From Bacillota bacterium (GTDB taxonomy: Bacteria > Bacillota > UBA5301 > JAMCQP01): DNA of 64,000 bases. Position numbers and translations under genes: made by a program. How positions within the stretch are numbered: position 1 is the first letter of the stretch; every line of letters starts with the position of its first letter. The notes below the pieces were generated by a model that was not told where the DNA came from, made no database searches, and saw only the letters and a program-made list of their open reading frames with translations. This document shows, piece after piece, positions 36,848 through 45,524 of this stretch. The stretch lies in assembly GCA_023381695.1 (NCBI GenBank), contig JAMCQP010000104.1:17344-81343 (forward strand), written 5' to 3'.

Positions 36848-39556
36848 TCAAAACCGGTAACCGGCCGAGGCGGAGATCCGGCTGGCCAGGTAGTCATCCG
36901 GCGACGCAGCCGCGGATTCCTGGGCGACCAGGCGCCCGTCCAGCTTCAGATCCAGCCCGCTCACCGGGTAGACCAGGACAAAGTCGGCGTATCTTCTCGT
37001 GGACGCGGGCTCCCTGGCAAACAGATCCGCTGCCTGCTCCTGCCGCATCCCGATGGCCAGCCTGGCGATCTTCCAGCCAAAATTCAGATCCGCCCCCAAT
37101 GTAAAAGTCCCCTCTTTGGAGTCCTGCTTTCCGGGGGTTGCCGATGTTGCGCTGACCACTTTGTCAAAATCCCGATCGGTGGCCCTGTACCGGTAGCCTC
37201 CCAGGATGCTCAGCCACTTGCGCAACCGGAATGCCGCCTGGAAATCCGCGATGTCGCTGTCGTCGGTGGTCCACTCGCCGTCCAACTCCACCAGGTTGTC
37301 GGTAATATCGTTGCGGGTCTTTTCGTAGGAGGCGTTAATCGTGACTCCCTCCACCATCCGCCAGTCCTGGATGGCCACCCTGGCCAGCGCATGCTGCAGG
37401 TTCCCCTCGAGTCTCCGGCCGTATTCCGCGGCCCCCACCAGCGGCAGGGAGCCCAGCTTGACCTCCCCCCGCCCGTCCACCCAGAAGGTGCGCTTTTCGG
37501 CCTCGCCCGTGCCGGCGGCGAGAATCTCGGTCAATCGCCAGTTCATCCGGGAGCCGAGGATGAACGGGTGTGAAAGCGCATACTTGCGGCCGGACGTCCC
37601 CTTTTGCCAGTCCACCAGCCGGCCCTCCAGGTCCCAGGCCTTGTGGAAGAGGGGTTCAAAACCATCGTCGATCCCGAAGAGATCCACGCCAAGCTTCATG
37701 CCGGCCCATTGGCCCTCGAATAAACCCTCCCGGGCCCCCGCCCCGCTGTCCGGATCGGACGCAAACTCCAGCCGGTAAGTGAGGGAAGGGTCACCGGCGC
37801 TGGTCAACCGGCCGCTCAGATCGAGGCCGTAAACCCGGTCCCGCCCCGGCGTGATGGGCAGAATCCCCCCGGAACCCGCGCTCCCCCCGGCTCCCACCGC
37901 CGGAGACCCGGCCGGAGAATCCAGGCTCGTCCCGTTGAGGCCCCCTACAAAGACGCCGCCCAGTTTGAGCGCCTCCCCGAGATCCACCACGGAACGCAGC
38001 GCGTAAAAACCGGCCTCCCCATCTCTGGGAAGGATCCCATCCGGGTGAAGACTGTATCGCGAGGGGCTGAACCGCAGGCGCCCCACGATGGCCCTGGCGC
38101 TTACATTGCCGGCGCCAAGCATCAAAAGCCCCCCCTGGCGCCTCACTTCTTCCACATCGGTCCCCACAACGGCGGTGGGATCCAGGGTGAACCGCGAAAA
38201 ACCTTCCGCCAGCGCCTCGGGCTTCATCTCGCCAATGTGCAGCGACCGCAGCGCGCTTTGAGTAATCATATCCAGATCCACCCGGAAATTATCCCCGCTC
38301 GTGGGGCTCCCTGCCGTGCTTCCGCCAGGGCTCCCCCCGGAACTCCCCGCCGGGAGGCCAAGCAGGTCCTGGATCAGGGTGACCCCGGCTCTGGTATTGA
38401 CCCCCTGGGCCGGGCTGTACTCCAGGTTCAAACCCAAACTGGTCTGAAATTTGGAGGTCGTCAAAAAGATATCGTCGAGATCCCGCTCCACGTCCCAGGT
38501 ATGCATGTCCCCGTCGTAGTCGCGCTTCTGGGGGTCCCGGTAGGGAACGCCCGGGCCGGCCGTGCGGGCGTCCTCAAAGACGGTCTCCACCGCGCCGCCA
38601 ATCTTGAGCTTTCCGGCCCGTCCCCGGCTTTCGGGATCGGCGTCCTGCAGGGCCGTCACCTTCTCCTGGAGGCTGTCCACCTTCTTCCCCAGGCCGCCGA
38701 CCTCCTCTTTCAGGCCGCCCATCTGCTGGTCGATCCCCGCCACTTTTTCATCCAACCCGCTCACCTTTTGCTGGAGGGTATCCAGGAGAGCCTCCAGATT
38801 GGCAACCCTGACCCCCATCTGCTCCAGCTCGGGCCGGAACTCTTTGACGAGATCCTGCACCGCCCTGGAGACCTCGTCGACCTGCCAGGCAATCTCCGCC
38901 GGAGGCAGCTTGAGAGCCGCCAGCCTGTCCGTCACCAGCTTTTCAATCGCGGTTCCCAGAAGCGAAGAGGCCAGGTTGCCCGCCCCGTCCAGTAGTCCGG
39001 CTCCGTCCAGCCCGGTCCCGCCCTCCTGGGGTTTGCCGGAAGCCGGCGCCACGGCGTTTAGCGCCTGCTGGGCGAGCCGCACGGCGTTGTCCGCCGCTTC
39101 CTGCGTGCGTTTGATGTTCTCCCCGCTGGTCTCCACGACCTGGCGCGCTTCCTCCGCGGCCTTGACCGCCGCCTCGGCTTTAGCGAGAGCATCCCGCGCC
39201 ATCTTCTGCGTTTCGGAGGTTGAAGCCTTGAGCGTGTCCCTGGCGGTGGCCTGGGCTTTTTGGGCGGCCTTCAGCGCCGCCGCGACCTGCGTCTTCGCCT
39301 CGGCCTTGACCAGGGACTCCAGTTTTTCCATCACCCGCCCGGTGTAGATGGCGAATTCATAACGGGTCAAGGGCTGATCCCCCCGGAAAGTGCCGTCGGA
39401 GTACCCCTGGACGATTCCCACCGCCGCCAGTTTTTTGATCGCGTCATAGGCCCAGTTGTCCACCGGGACGTCAGGAAAGACCCCGGCCGCCGCCGGAGCC
39501 GCAACAAGCAGGATCAAGGCGCCGCATAAAAGAAGCGCTGCTGCCTTTCGGTACAT
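36848..39556 (-). CDS. SLH-domain outer-membrane barrel protein with coiled-coil stalk (OmpM-like)
   Basis: 902 residues. Signal peptide (AAALLLCGALILLVAAPAAA), then one SLH domain (VFPDVPVDNWAYDAIKKLAA, SDGTFRGDQPLTRYEFAIYT). About 250 residues of Ala/Glu/Lys-rich coiled coil follow, with heptads such as LDEKVAGIDQQMGGLKEEV. The C-terminal 550-residue barrel ends RISASAGYRF. The architecture matches OmpM/Omp-alpha-like tethers: SLH on the cell wall, stalk across the periplasm, porin in the outer membrane. The gene has a leader of about 240 bases from a sigma-28-like promoter. Confidence 0.85.
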   Translation of the reverse strand: MYRKAAALLLCGALILLVAAPAAAGVFPDVPVDNWAYDAIKKLAAVGIVQGYSDGTFRGDQPLTRYEFAIYTGRVMEKLESLVKAEAKTQVAAALKAAQKAQATARDTLKASTSETQKMARDALAKAEAAVKAAEEARQVVETSGENIKRTQEAADNAVRLAQQALNAVAPASGKPQEGGTGLDGAGLLDGAGNLASSLLGTAIEKLVTDRLAALKLPPAEIAWQVDEVSRAVQDLVKEFRPELEQMGVRVANLEALLDTLQQKVSGLDEKVAGIDQQMGGLKEEVGGLGKKVDSLQEKVTALQDADPESRGRAGKLKIGGAVETVFEDARTAGPGVPYRDPQKRDYDGDMHTWDVERDLDDIFLTTSKFQTSLGLNLEYSPAQGVNTRAGVTLIQDLLGLPAGSSGGSPGGSTAGSPTSGDNFRVDLDMITQSALRSLHIGEMKPEALAEGFSRFTLDPTAVVGTDVEEVRRQGGLLMLGAGNVSARAIVGRLRFSPSRYSLHPDGILPRDGEAGFYALRSVVDLGEALKLGGVFVGGLNGTSLDSPAGSPAVGAGGSAGSGGILPITPGRDRVYGLDLSGRLTSAGDPSLTYRLEFASDPDSGAGAREGLFEGQWAGMKLGVDLFGIDDGFEPLFHKAWDLEGRLVDWQKGTSGRKYALSHPFILGSRMNWRLTEILAAGTGEAEKRTFWVDGRGEVKLGSLPLVGAAEYGRRLEGNLQHALARVAIQDWRMVEGVTINASYEKTRNDITDNLVELDGEWTTDDSDIADFQAAFRLRKWLSILGGYRYRATDRDFDKVVSATSATPGKQDSKEGTFTLGADLNFGWKIARLAIGMRQEQAADLFAREPASTRRYADFVLVYPVSGLDLKLDGRLVAQESAAASPDDYLASRISASAGYRF

Positions 39557-39800
39557 CCTGCACTACCCCCAACCTCTCCCTGAAAGTCAAATCAAAGGCA
39601 AGCCGATAAAGCTGGCAATTTCTCGCCCATTAAGCTGGCTATGTATTCGTCCGGGTTGAGGAAATTCCTCCCCGCGGTCTAAATCCCCATCAATGTCCGC
39701 GGCTTCAATCCCTGTTTATGGCTTAGTCTCCGCTTGTAACTTCTCTCCCTGTTTATGTACGTTAATGTGGCCTTCTGTCGGGTTAAATCGGCTACCAACT

Positions 39801-39827
39801 GATTCGGCGGGAAGCAGAAAAACTTTA
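39801..39827 (-). promoter_or_regulatory. Sigma-28 (SigD/FliA)-like promoter
   Basis: Minus-strand TAAAGTTT, 11 bases, then GCCGAATC. The flagellar sigma-28 consensus is TAAAGTTT-N11-GCCGATAA, so the -35 box and spacing match exactly and five of the eight -10 bases match in order. Reads toward the 902-residue SLH barrel gene. Confidence 0.6.
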
Positions 39828-39872
39828 GGGTTAAATCGCGGTTACCCCGATAAAAAAGCCATCCCGCGATAT

Positions 39873-39899
39873 AAAAAAACCGTCCCGGACGGGGAACGG
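39873..39899 (-). terminator. Terminator of the FadL-like barrel gene
   Basis: CCGTTCC (39899 to 39893) pairs with GGGACGG (39886 to 39880) and is followed on the minus strand by seven T. It lies about 50 bases after the barrel-gene stop. Confidence 0.85.
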
Positions 39900-39950
39900 C
39901 TCCGACATGCCATTTCAAGATATAAGAGGGTTCAACGGCAAGCAGGAGGA

Positions 39951-41363
39951 TTAAAACCTGGTGCTGATGCTGAACCTGGCCTGGTACCTGACGGAACTGG
40001 TGAACTCCGCCGGCAGGCCGGTAAGCGAGTCTTTCGTGGTCTGCGCGTCAGCCAGGAGGATGGGGACCGCCAGATCAAAGATAAAATTGTCGATGGTGTA
40101 GCCCAGCCCCAGGGTCGTCTGAAAAGATGGGGTCGGGGGTGGAGCTGCTGGATCTTGATAAGGGTCCCGTAAAGCATCAAGACCCACGCCGGCCCTGAAA
40201 CAGAGCGCGCTGGTTATCCGGTACTCGCCGCCCAGGTTGAAGTAAGTCCGCACCATGCCGCCCAAATCCGGGATGTCGCCTTTTTGCACGGTTTCCATCG
40301 CCTGGCCGGTTACCCTGGCGTTGCCCGCCAGGGTCCAGCGCTCCGTGCGCGTTCTAAACCCGCCGGCCAGTTCCAGCGCCTGATCTTTTTCGTCCAGGAT
40401 GGTTTTTTTCTCCTGACTTTCCACCTTTGTTGTGCTGGCGCTTCCGGTCAGAGCCAGGAGAACGCTGGTGTTTTCGGTGGGATCGTGACGAAACCCTAGT
40501 CGGACCCTTCCCGCGCCAAAGTCCTGGGAAAAGGGCGTTTTGAGACTGACCCCGGGCAAGGGGTTGACAATGATCTTGTCTATTATTTCATAATCGCCGC
40601 TCCGTTTATCGTAGGAAACCGCCAGATCCAGGGTGTTTTTCTGATCAAAACGGTAGGCCAGTCCAGCCTGGTAACTGTTCAGCGCCTGCTTATCTTCGTA
40701 AGTTTCCTCAAACGTTGCCGAACCCCCGCTCGAATCCGCAATCTCCGCATGGAAGGCTTGCGCCAGCGGAGCAGGTTTCAAGGTGTACCCAAATCCCAGC
40801 GCCAGGCGCTGGTTGGCCTTCCACCCGTCAAGGATCGTGATGGCCTGCCTTGACATCTCAAACGAGCTTTTGGTGTTGACAGTCGGGAGGCCTTTCTCCT
40901 CCTTCTCCCCGGCGTAGGAGAAGAGATCCCTGGCATAGCGAACGGCAAAAGTATTTCCCGCCGCGTTCTTCTCCGGGAACGGGAGCACCGTGGTAAAGAT
41001 CAGGCTCTGAGGTATTGTCAGGGCGAAGATGGGCGGGGTCGGGCCAAAAGGGTCAAAAGGATCCCCACCCCAGAGGATCAGCCCATCAAGCGTTTCCCCG
41101 GTATTAATTACCCCCCCGGCGCCTGACGTCGCCGTCTTCCTGGAATCCACCCTCCCCGTGCCATAGGTCAGATCCAGGACCTTGTCCTCAACCCCTCCCA
41201 AAAAGGCGGGGTTAAGGAACCAGTCCTCATCGTCGCCCAAAAAGCCGTAAAGGTCCCCCATCGCATCCACTCTGGCGCCGGACGCCCGCGCCACCGGCGG
41301 AAAGAGCATCAAGACTGCAACAGCCGCGATTAGAATGGCCGCATATCCAAGGCTCCTGCCCAT
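39951..41363 (-). CDS. Outer-membrane beta-barrel protein, FadL/PorV-like
   Basis: About 470 residues from the ATG at 41363, which has AAGGAGGT upstream. Signal peptide (YAAILIAAVAVLMLFPPVA), then RVDAMGDLYGFLGDDEDWF and LNPAFLGGVE, resembling the N-terminal plug or first strand of OMPP1/FadL and PorV-like proteins. The remainder is alternating amphipathic strands ending RYQARFSISTRF. No SLH domain. Possible role: passage of hydrophobic substrates or a structural barrel. Expressed from a sigma-28-like promoter and closed by a strong terminator, so it is a single-gene unit. Confidence 0.72.
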   Translation of the reverse strand: MGRSLGYAAILIAAVAVLMLFPPVARASGARVDAMGDLYGFLGDDEDWFLNPAFLGGVEDKVLDLTYGTGRVDSRKTATSGAGGVINTGETLDGLILWGGDPFDPFGPTPPIFALTIPQSLIFTTVLPFPEKNAAGNTFAVRYARDLFSYAGEKEEKGLPTVNTKSSFEMSRQAITILDGWKANQRLALGFGYTLKPAPLAQAFHAEIADSSGGSATFEETYEDKQALNSYQAGLAYRFDQKNTLDLAVSYDKRSGDYEIIDKIIVNPLPGVSLKTPFSQDFGAGRVRLGFRHDPTENTSVLLALTGSASTTKVESQEKKTILDEKDQALELAGGFRTRTERWTLAGNARVTGQAMETVQKGDIPDLGGMVRTYFNLGGEYRITSALCFRAGVGLDALRDPYQDPAAPPPTPSFQTTLGLGYTIDNFIFDLAVPILLADAQTTKDSLTGLPAEFTSSVRYQARFSISTRF

Positions 41364-41428
41364 GGTGCCTACCTCCTTGTAGTACCCATGCCTCCTCGTA
41401 GACAGAAAGAAAATGCCGACTAATATCT

Positions 41429-41455
41429 GATTCGGCCGGACGCGAAAAAACTTTA
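41429..41455 (-). promoter_or_regulatory. Sigma-28 (SigD/FliA)-like promoter
   Basis: Minus-strand TAAAGTTT, 11 bases, then GCCGAATC: both boxes and the spacing are identical to the element at 39801-39827 while the spacer differs. It is about 65 bases upstream of the FadL-like start codon. Confidence 0.6.
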
Positions 41456-41597
41456 GAATCAATCGGGACCTTGCCGGCTCCAGAACTTTTGCCGGCTTTG
41501 AAACGCGATCTTCATTTTTTTCCTTCCCGGGCGATGACGCAAATTTAGCTGCCCGATGTCGCTCAAATATACACCCTTTTTCTCTTCTTTATGCATC

Positions 41598-41626
41598 TTT
41601 ACAGAAACCGTGTAGGGAGATATAAT
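41598..41626 (+). promoter_or_regulatory. Strong sigma-A-type promoter
   Basis: TTTACA at 41598-41603 and a perfect TATAAT at 41621-41626 are separated by 17 bases. Transcription would start near 41633, about 15 bases before the first of the two plus-strand coiled-coil genes. Confidence 0.8.
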
Positions 41627-41647
41627 TGGGGCAAGGGGAGGGGGTAG

Positions 41648-41953
41648 ATGGTGGTTTCAAACAAGGCGGTTCTAAGAGAACAAGCAGCTACTTCCGAAGG
41701 GGAGGATGATCGAATGGATTGGCAGGAAAAGTATTTCCAAAAGCTTGACGAAAACGTCAATGATCTAAAAATCGGGTTGCAACAACTTGGCCAGCGTGTT
41801 GATGCGGTTTATCAAAGAATCGACACCGTAAATCAACGGTTGGACTCCGTGATCCAACAACTCAGCGAAACCAACAAGTGGGTTATGGCGCTGGTGGTTA
41901 CCACCATTTTGAGCGTGGTGGGCCTGGCCACCGGCCTTTTGCCGGTGCGCTGA
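41648..41953 (+). CDS. Small coiled-coil protein with C-terminal membrane anchor (XhlA-like architecture), copy 1
   Basis: 101 residues. A charged N-terminus, then MDWQEKYFQKLDENVNDL and heptad-rich VDAVYQRIDTVNQRLDSV, and one C-terminal membrane helix (WVMALVVTTILSVVGLATGL) ending LLPVR. The layout resembles XhlA-type phage haemolysin/holin-accessory proteins, but no lysis genes lie nearby and homology is not proven. The ATG at 41648 follows GGGGAGGGGG; an ATG at 41714 also has GGGGAGG. It lies directly behind a consensus promoter and is tandemly duplicated in the next gene. Confidence 0.7.
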   Translation: MVVSNKAVLREQAATSEGEDDRMDWQEKYFQKLDENVNDLKIGLQQLGQRVDAVYQRIDTVNQRLDSVIQQLSETNKWVMALVVTTILSVVGLATGLLPVR

Positions 41954-41973
41954 GCGCGAAAGGGGGACGGATT

Positions 41974-42408
41974 TTGCCGGAGATCGGTCTGCCTTTGCAG
42001 GAGGAAGCCGCTTCCAGGGAGAGTGATGATCAGATGGACTGGCAGGAAAAATACTTTCAAAAGATTGGAGAGGGCATCGCCGATCTTAAAGCGGCCTTGC
42101 TGCGGCTGGAAGACAGGTTTGACGCCAGGTTTGAGCAATCCGAGAACAAGGTCAACGCCAGGTTTGGGCAGTCCGAAAGCAAAGTCAACGCCAGGTTCGA
42201 CCAGCTCGAAAACAGGTTTGAAAACCGGCTCCGGCAGACAGAAACCCGCCTGGAAAAGTATATCGGAGAACGGGACGCCCAGAGACATCAAGAATTTCTA
42301 GCCCTCAACCAGCGGATGGACGAGATGAACAAATGGCTCATCGCCCTGGTGATTACCATCATTCTTGGTGTGATGGGCCTGGCCACCGGCCTTCTACCGG
42401 TGCGCTGA
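41974..42408 (+). CDS. Small coiled-coil protein with C-terminal membrane anchor, copy 2
   Basis: 144 residues from a TTG at 41974 (AAGGGGG seven bases upstream); an ATG at 42034 would give 124. A paralogue of the preceding gene: it shares the acidic N-terminal lead-in, MDWQEKYFQK, the TNKW/MNKW turn and the membrane helix ending GLATGLLPVR. It differs by an expanded coiled coil built from repeated units such as ARFEQSENKVN, ARFGQSESKVN and ARFDQLENRF. It is 20 bases after copy 1 in the same transcript. Function unknown; a membrane-tethered coiled-coil oligomer is expected. Confidence 0.7.
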   Translation: MPEIGLPLQEEAASRESDDQMDWQEKYFQKIGEGIADLKAALLRLEDRFDARFEQSENKVNARFGQSESKVNARFDQLENRFENRLRQTETRLEKYIGERDAQRHQEFLALNQRMDEMNKWLIALVITIILGVMGLATGLLPVR

Positions 42409-42478
42409 GCGATAGAGCAAAGCGCGGCAAAAGAAATCCCCTGCTACTTCTGGCCATCCTCTGCCGCGCACTACCCGT
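42409..42478. other. Convergent spacer with an 8-bp inverted repeat
   Basis: GCGCGGCA (42422-42429) and TGCCGCGC (42462-42469) are exact reverse complements around 32 bases. They lie between the end of the plus-strand pair and the end of the minus-strand dehydrogenase gene. No T run; termination is only possible. Confidence 0.3.
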
Positions 42479-43438
42479 CTACGGCCTGATGATCACCTTT
42501 ACCGCCCTGGGATCCGTATTGGCCGTCTCCACCGCCTCCTGGATCTTCTCCAGGGGGAATTCGTGAGTGATTAACGAGGTAAAATCCACACTCCCACGGG
42601 TCATGGCCGCCAGAATCCTGGGCACCCAGACGTGCCGCTCCTCGTTGGTATGGTGCACCAGCCCCGTCGCCCGGATGTCAAAGCTGTCCTGGTGCCAGCG
42701 GGAGATGTTGAGGGTCACCGGCCGGGTGATCCAGCTGTAGAGCACCAGCTTGCCGTTATGGCGCAAGGAAGCGGTCGCCCAGTTCATGGTGTCTTCGGCC
42801 CCCGCCGCCTCCACCGCCACCTCGACCCCTTTTCCTTCCGTCTTGTCCATGATGGCGGAAACCACATCCACCTTTCCCGGGTTGATGAGCACGTCGGCGC
42901 CCATCTTCCCGGCCATCTCCAGCCGCCCGTCGATCAGGTCCACGGCGATCATCCGGCTGGCGCCCATCTTCTTCAGGCACTGGATCATCACCAGCCCGGC
43001 AAAGCCCGTTCCAAAGACCGCCACCCGATCTCCCAGGGTAAGGCCGGATTGCATCGCCGAAAACATCGCGCAACCCAGCGGTTCCCCCAGGGAAGCCACG
43101 GTCATGTCCAGCCCGTCGGGGACGGGCTGAAGGCTGATCGCCGGCGCTGCAAAGTAGTCCGCAAAGGTGTTGTGCCAGCCGAAGCAGATCACCCTGTCAC
43201 CCGGCTTGTACCCGCTTACGCGGCTTCCGACCTCCGCCACCGTCCCCCCGCCCTCATGCCCGAGATAAAAGGGAAGCTTCGTGCCCGGCGGGTACTTGCC
43301 CTCAAAGTACATCTTATCCGAGCCGCACACTCCGGCGATGTGGGTCTTGACCAGAACCTCGTCTTCATGCAATTCCAGCCGCCGTTCCGCGAGCTCAAGC
43401 CGTCCCGGCGCCTTCAAGACTGCAGAACGTGTTAACAT
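42479..43438 (-). CDS. Zinc-dependent alcohol dehydrogenase (MDR family)
   Basis: 319 residues. The catalytic zinc ligands appear as GVCGSD (C38) and GHEGGG (H61, E62). The nucleotide-binding turn is VAVFGTGFAGLVMIQCLKKM. The four-Cys structural zinc loop common in tetrameric alcohol dehydrogenases is absent and the protein is short, resembling sorbitol-dehydrogenase-like members lacking that loop. It probably oxidises a hydroxyl group on, or derived from, the substrate taken up by the adjacent TctABC system. Last gene of that operon, 62 bases after tctA. Confidence 0.85.
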   Translation of the reverse strand: MLTRSAVLKAPGRLELAERRLELHEDEVLVKTHIAGVCGSDKMYFEGKYPPGTKLPFYLGHEGGGTVAEVGSRVSGYKPGDRVICFGWHNTFADYFAAPAISLQPVPDGLDMTVASLGEPLGCAMFSAMQSGLTLGDRVAVFGTGFAGLVMIQCLKKMGASRMIAVDLIDGRLEMAGKMGADVLINPGKVDVVSAIMDKTEGKGVEVAVEAAGAEDTMNWATASLRHNGKLVLYSWITRPVTLNISRWHQDSFDIRATGLVHHTNEERHVWVPRILAAMTRGSVDFTSLITHEFPLEKIQEAVETANTDPRAVKVIIRP

Positions 43439-43500
43439 CCGCTTCCTCCGTATTGTCCACCTTGTTCAGATGAGGTACACATCCCGAATTCCGCGGGCTC

Positions 43501-45042
43501 TCAAGCCTCGCCCGTTCCACCGCCGGCCTGAGCGCCGCCCGGGGTCCGCCGGTTCCGCGCATATTTCATCACCATGCCGATCACCGGGGCAATCAGGATG
43601 ACCAGCGTGACCGTCATCAACGTTACCACAATCGGTTCACTGAAGAAGATCCCCAGGCTACCCCTGGACATCATCAGGGACTGGCGCAGGGTACGTTCGG
43701 TGTTCGAACCCAGCACCAGAGCCAGCACGATGGGCGCCGGCGGGTAGCCAAACTTCCTCATGAAGTAGCCGGCAATCCCAAAGCCCAGCATCACCCAGAC
43801 GTCAAAGAGGTTGTTATTGGCGCTGTAGGAGCCCACCAGCGTGAAGACCACGATTAACGGCATCAAGATGCTGATGGGGGTGCGCAGCACTGATACAAAG
43901 GCCGGGATCATCCCAATGTTCATGATCACCAAAATCACATTGCCGATATACATGCTGGCAATCAGGCCCCAGACCAGATCCGGGTTGGTGTCGAAGAGCA
44001 GTGGCCCCGGGCGCAGCCCGTACATCATCATGGCACCCATCAGGATGGCCGTGGTGGCCGAACTGGGAATCCCGAGCGTCAGAAGCGGGACCATGGCGGC
44101 CGCGGAAGCCGAGTTGTTGGCTGATTCCGGGCCGGCCACGCCCTCAATGGCGCCGTGTCCAAACTCCTCCGGGTGCTTGGAGAATTTCTTCTCCACCGCA
44201 TAAGAGCCAAATGAGGCTAAAGTGGCGCCGGCGCCGGGCAGGATGCCAATAGCGAAGCCCACTACCGTCCCTCTGACGATCGCCCATTTGGAAGCCGCCC
44301 AGTCCGCGGCTTTCGGCCAGACATCCTTGAACTTCAGGCTGGCTTTCTGCATCTCCATCTTCATCGGCCCCTCCATGGTCACCAGCACCTCGCTGATGCC
44401 AAAGAGGCCCATGGCCGCCGGCAGGAAATCGAAGCCGTTCAAAAGCTGCAGATTCCCCATGATGAACCGCGGCCGGCCGGTGATGGAATCCATGCCCACC
44501 ATGGCCAGAAGCAGGCCGATGAGCGTCATCATGAAACCTTTCACCGAGTTGCCGCCGGAAAGGCTGGTCAGGGTCACCAGCCCCAGGAACATCAGGGCGA
44601 AATACTGGGGCGGGCCGAATTTCAGGGCAAATTCCGCCAGGATGGGCGAGATCAGGGTCAACAAGATCACCCCGAAGGTCCCCGCCACAAAGGAACCGAT
44701 GGTGGCGATCCCCAGCGCCACGCCCGCCCTGCCCTTCAACGCCATCTGGTAGCCTTCCACCGCGGTCATTACCGAGGAGGATTCCCCGGGAACGTTGATC
44801 AGCACCGAGGTGATGGTCCCGCCGTACATGGCGCCGTAGTAGATCCCCGCCAGCATGATCATGGCCGTGGTGGGGTTCATCCCGAAGGTCAGCGGCATCA
44901 GGATCGCCACGCCCGTCGGTGGCCCGATGCCGGGCAGAGCTCCGATAATCGTCCCCGCCAGCACCCCAAAGAGCGCAAACAGCAAGTTGAGAGGGGTGAT
45001 GGCGATGGAAAAGCCCATTAACAGGTTATGGAAAACTTCCAC
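43501..45042 (-). CDS. tctA: Tripartite tricarboxylate transporter, large permease TctA
   Basis: 513 residues, about 12 membrane helices. Family signatures: GTIIGALPGIGPPTGVAILM, YYGAMYGGTITSVLINVPGE, GILPGAGATLASFGSYAVEK and PLLTLGIPSSATTAILMGAM. With TctB and the periplasmic TctC it forms an ion-gradient-driven importer of carboxylates such as citrate. The gene is 12 bases downstream of tctB. Confidence 0.95.
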   Translation of the reverse strand: MEVFHNLLMGFSIAITPLNLLFALFGVLAGTIIGALPGIGPPTGVAILMPLTFGMNPTTAMIMLAGIYYGAMYGGTITSVLINVPGESSSVMTAVEGYQMALKGRAGVALGIATIGSFVAGTFGVILLTLISPILAEFALKFGPPQYFALMFLGLVTLTSLSGGNSVKGFMMTLIGLLLAMVGMDSITGRPRFIMGNLQLLNGFDFLPAAMGLFGISEVLVTMEGPMKMEMQKASLKFKDVWPKAADWAASKWAIVRGTVVGFAIGILPGAGATLASFGSYAVEKKFSKHPEEFGHGAIEGVAGPESANNSASAAAMVPLLTLGIPSSATTAILMGAMMMYGLRPGPLLFDTNPDLVWGLIASMYIGNVILVIMNIGMIPAFVSVLRTPISILMPLIVVFTLVGSYSANNNLFDVWVMLGFGIAGYFMRKFGYPPAPIVLALVLGSNTERTLRQSLMMSRGSLGIFFSEPIVVTLMTVTLVILIAPVIGMVMKYARNRRTPGGAQAGGGTGEA

Positions 45043-45054
45043 TATATCACCCCT

Positions 45055-45504
45055 CTAAAATCCGAATACCCCCATGGGCAAGGGGACGAGCAGCCAGCGC
45101 TGGAAGATCAGGTAGACCGCCACCGGCGTGAGCAGCGATACCCCGATGACCCCCAGCCAGCTGTGTTTTTCTATGGTGAGCATCAGAAAGAGCATAAACA
45201 GGCCGATTGATAGCAGTATACCGGTGTACGGGATAATGAACACCGATATAACGGTAGCCCCTGCCATGGAAAGCACGCGTTTCAGCCCTTCCCGGCCGGG
45301 CAGCCACGCCCCGTTCTCCTGGCGCAAGATGGCCTGCGCCAGGAGGATCAGGGACGCTATGGCCAGCGCGATGGCCAGCCATAGCGGAAAGAACCCTGAA
45401 CCGGGGGTAAACTCGGCCATATAGCCGAGCTTTAGCGACCCGGCCGCGAACGCGCCTGAAATGAACAGGCAGAGGGCAGCGATGATCATGTCCGCTGTTT
45501 TCAT
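45055..45504 (-). CDS. tctB: Tripartite tricarboxylate transporter, small subunit TctB
   Basis: 149 residues with four membrane helices: MIIAALCLFISGAFAAGSL, then PGSGFFPLWLAIALAIASLI (the PGPGxFP-type motif), ISVFIIPYTGILLSIGLFML and VSLLTPVAVYLIFQRWL. It completes the membrane part of the TctABC importer. Spacing to tctC (20 bases) and tctA (12 bases) fits one operon. Confidence 0.9.
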   Translation of the reverse strand: MKTADMIIAALCLFISGAFAAGSLKLGYMAEFTPGSGFFPLWLAIALAIASLILLAQAILRQENGAWLPGREGLKRVLSMAGATVISVFIIPYTGILLSIGLFMLFLMLTIEKHSWLGVIGVSLLTPVAVYLIFQRWLLVPLPMGVFGF

Positions 45505-45524
45505 GTCGCGGCCCTACCTCCGTC

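Larger units (their letters stand above)
39557..39950. other. Leader and intergenic region of the 902-residue SLH barrel gene
   Basis: This 394-base stretch holds the terminator of the upstream barrel gene (39873-39899), a sigma-28-like promoter (39801-39827) and a long transcribed leader. Visible in the leader are a 17-base direct repeat at 39704-39720 and 39741-39757 (TTCnnTCCCTGTTTATG, period 37), CCGCGG boxes at 39672 and 39697 able to pair, a GAGGAAATTCCTC palindrome at 39658-39670 and two AAGCTGGC copies at 39609 and 39632. No protein-coding gene is supported. Confidence 0.5.

Noticed and set aside
39582..39609. Plus-strand GCCGATAA, an exact sigma-28 -10 box, with GAAA 16 bases upstream
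   Set aside because: It points into a region with no plus-strand gene and the -35 match is poor, so chance is likely.
39679..39918. 79-codon minus-strand frame in the 39.6-39.9 kb gap
   Set aside because: It overlaps a strong terminator and the sigma-28-like promoter. The resemblance of its LKFF..PPNQL segment to the upstream extension of the FadL-like gene comes from the shared promoter sequence, not from a protein.
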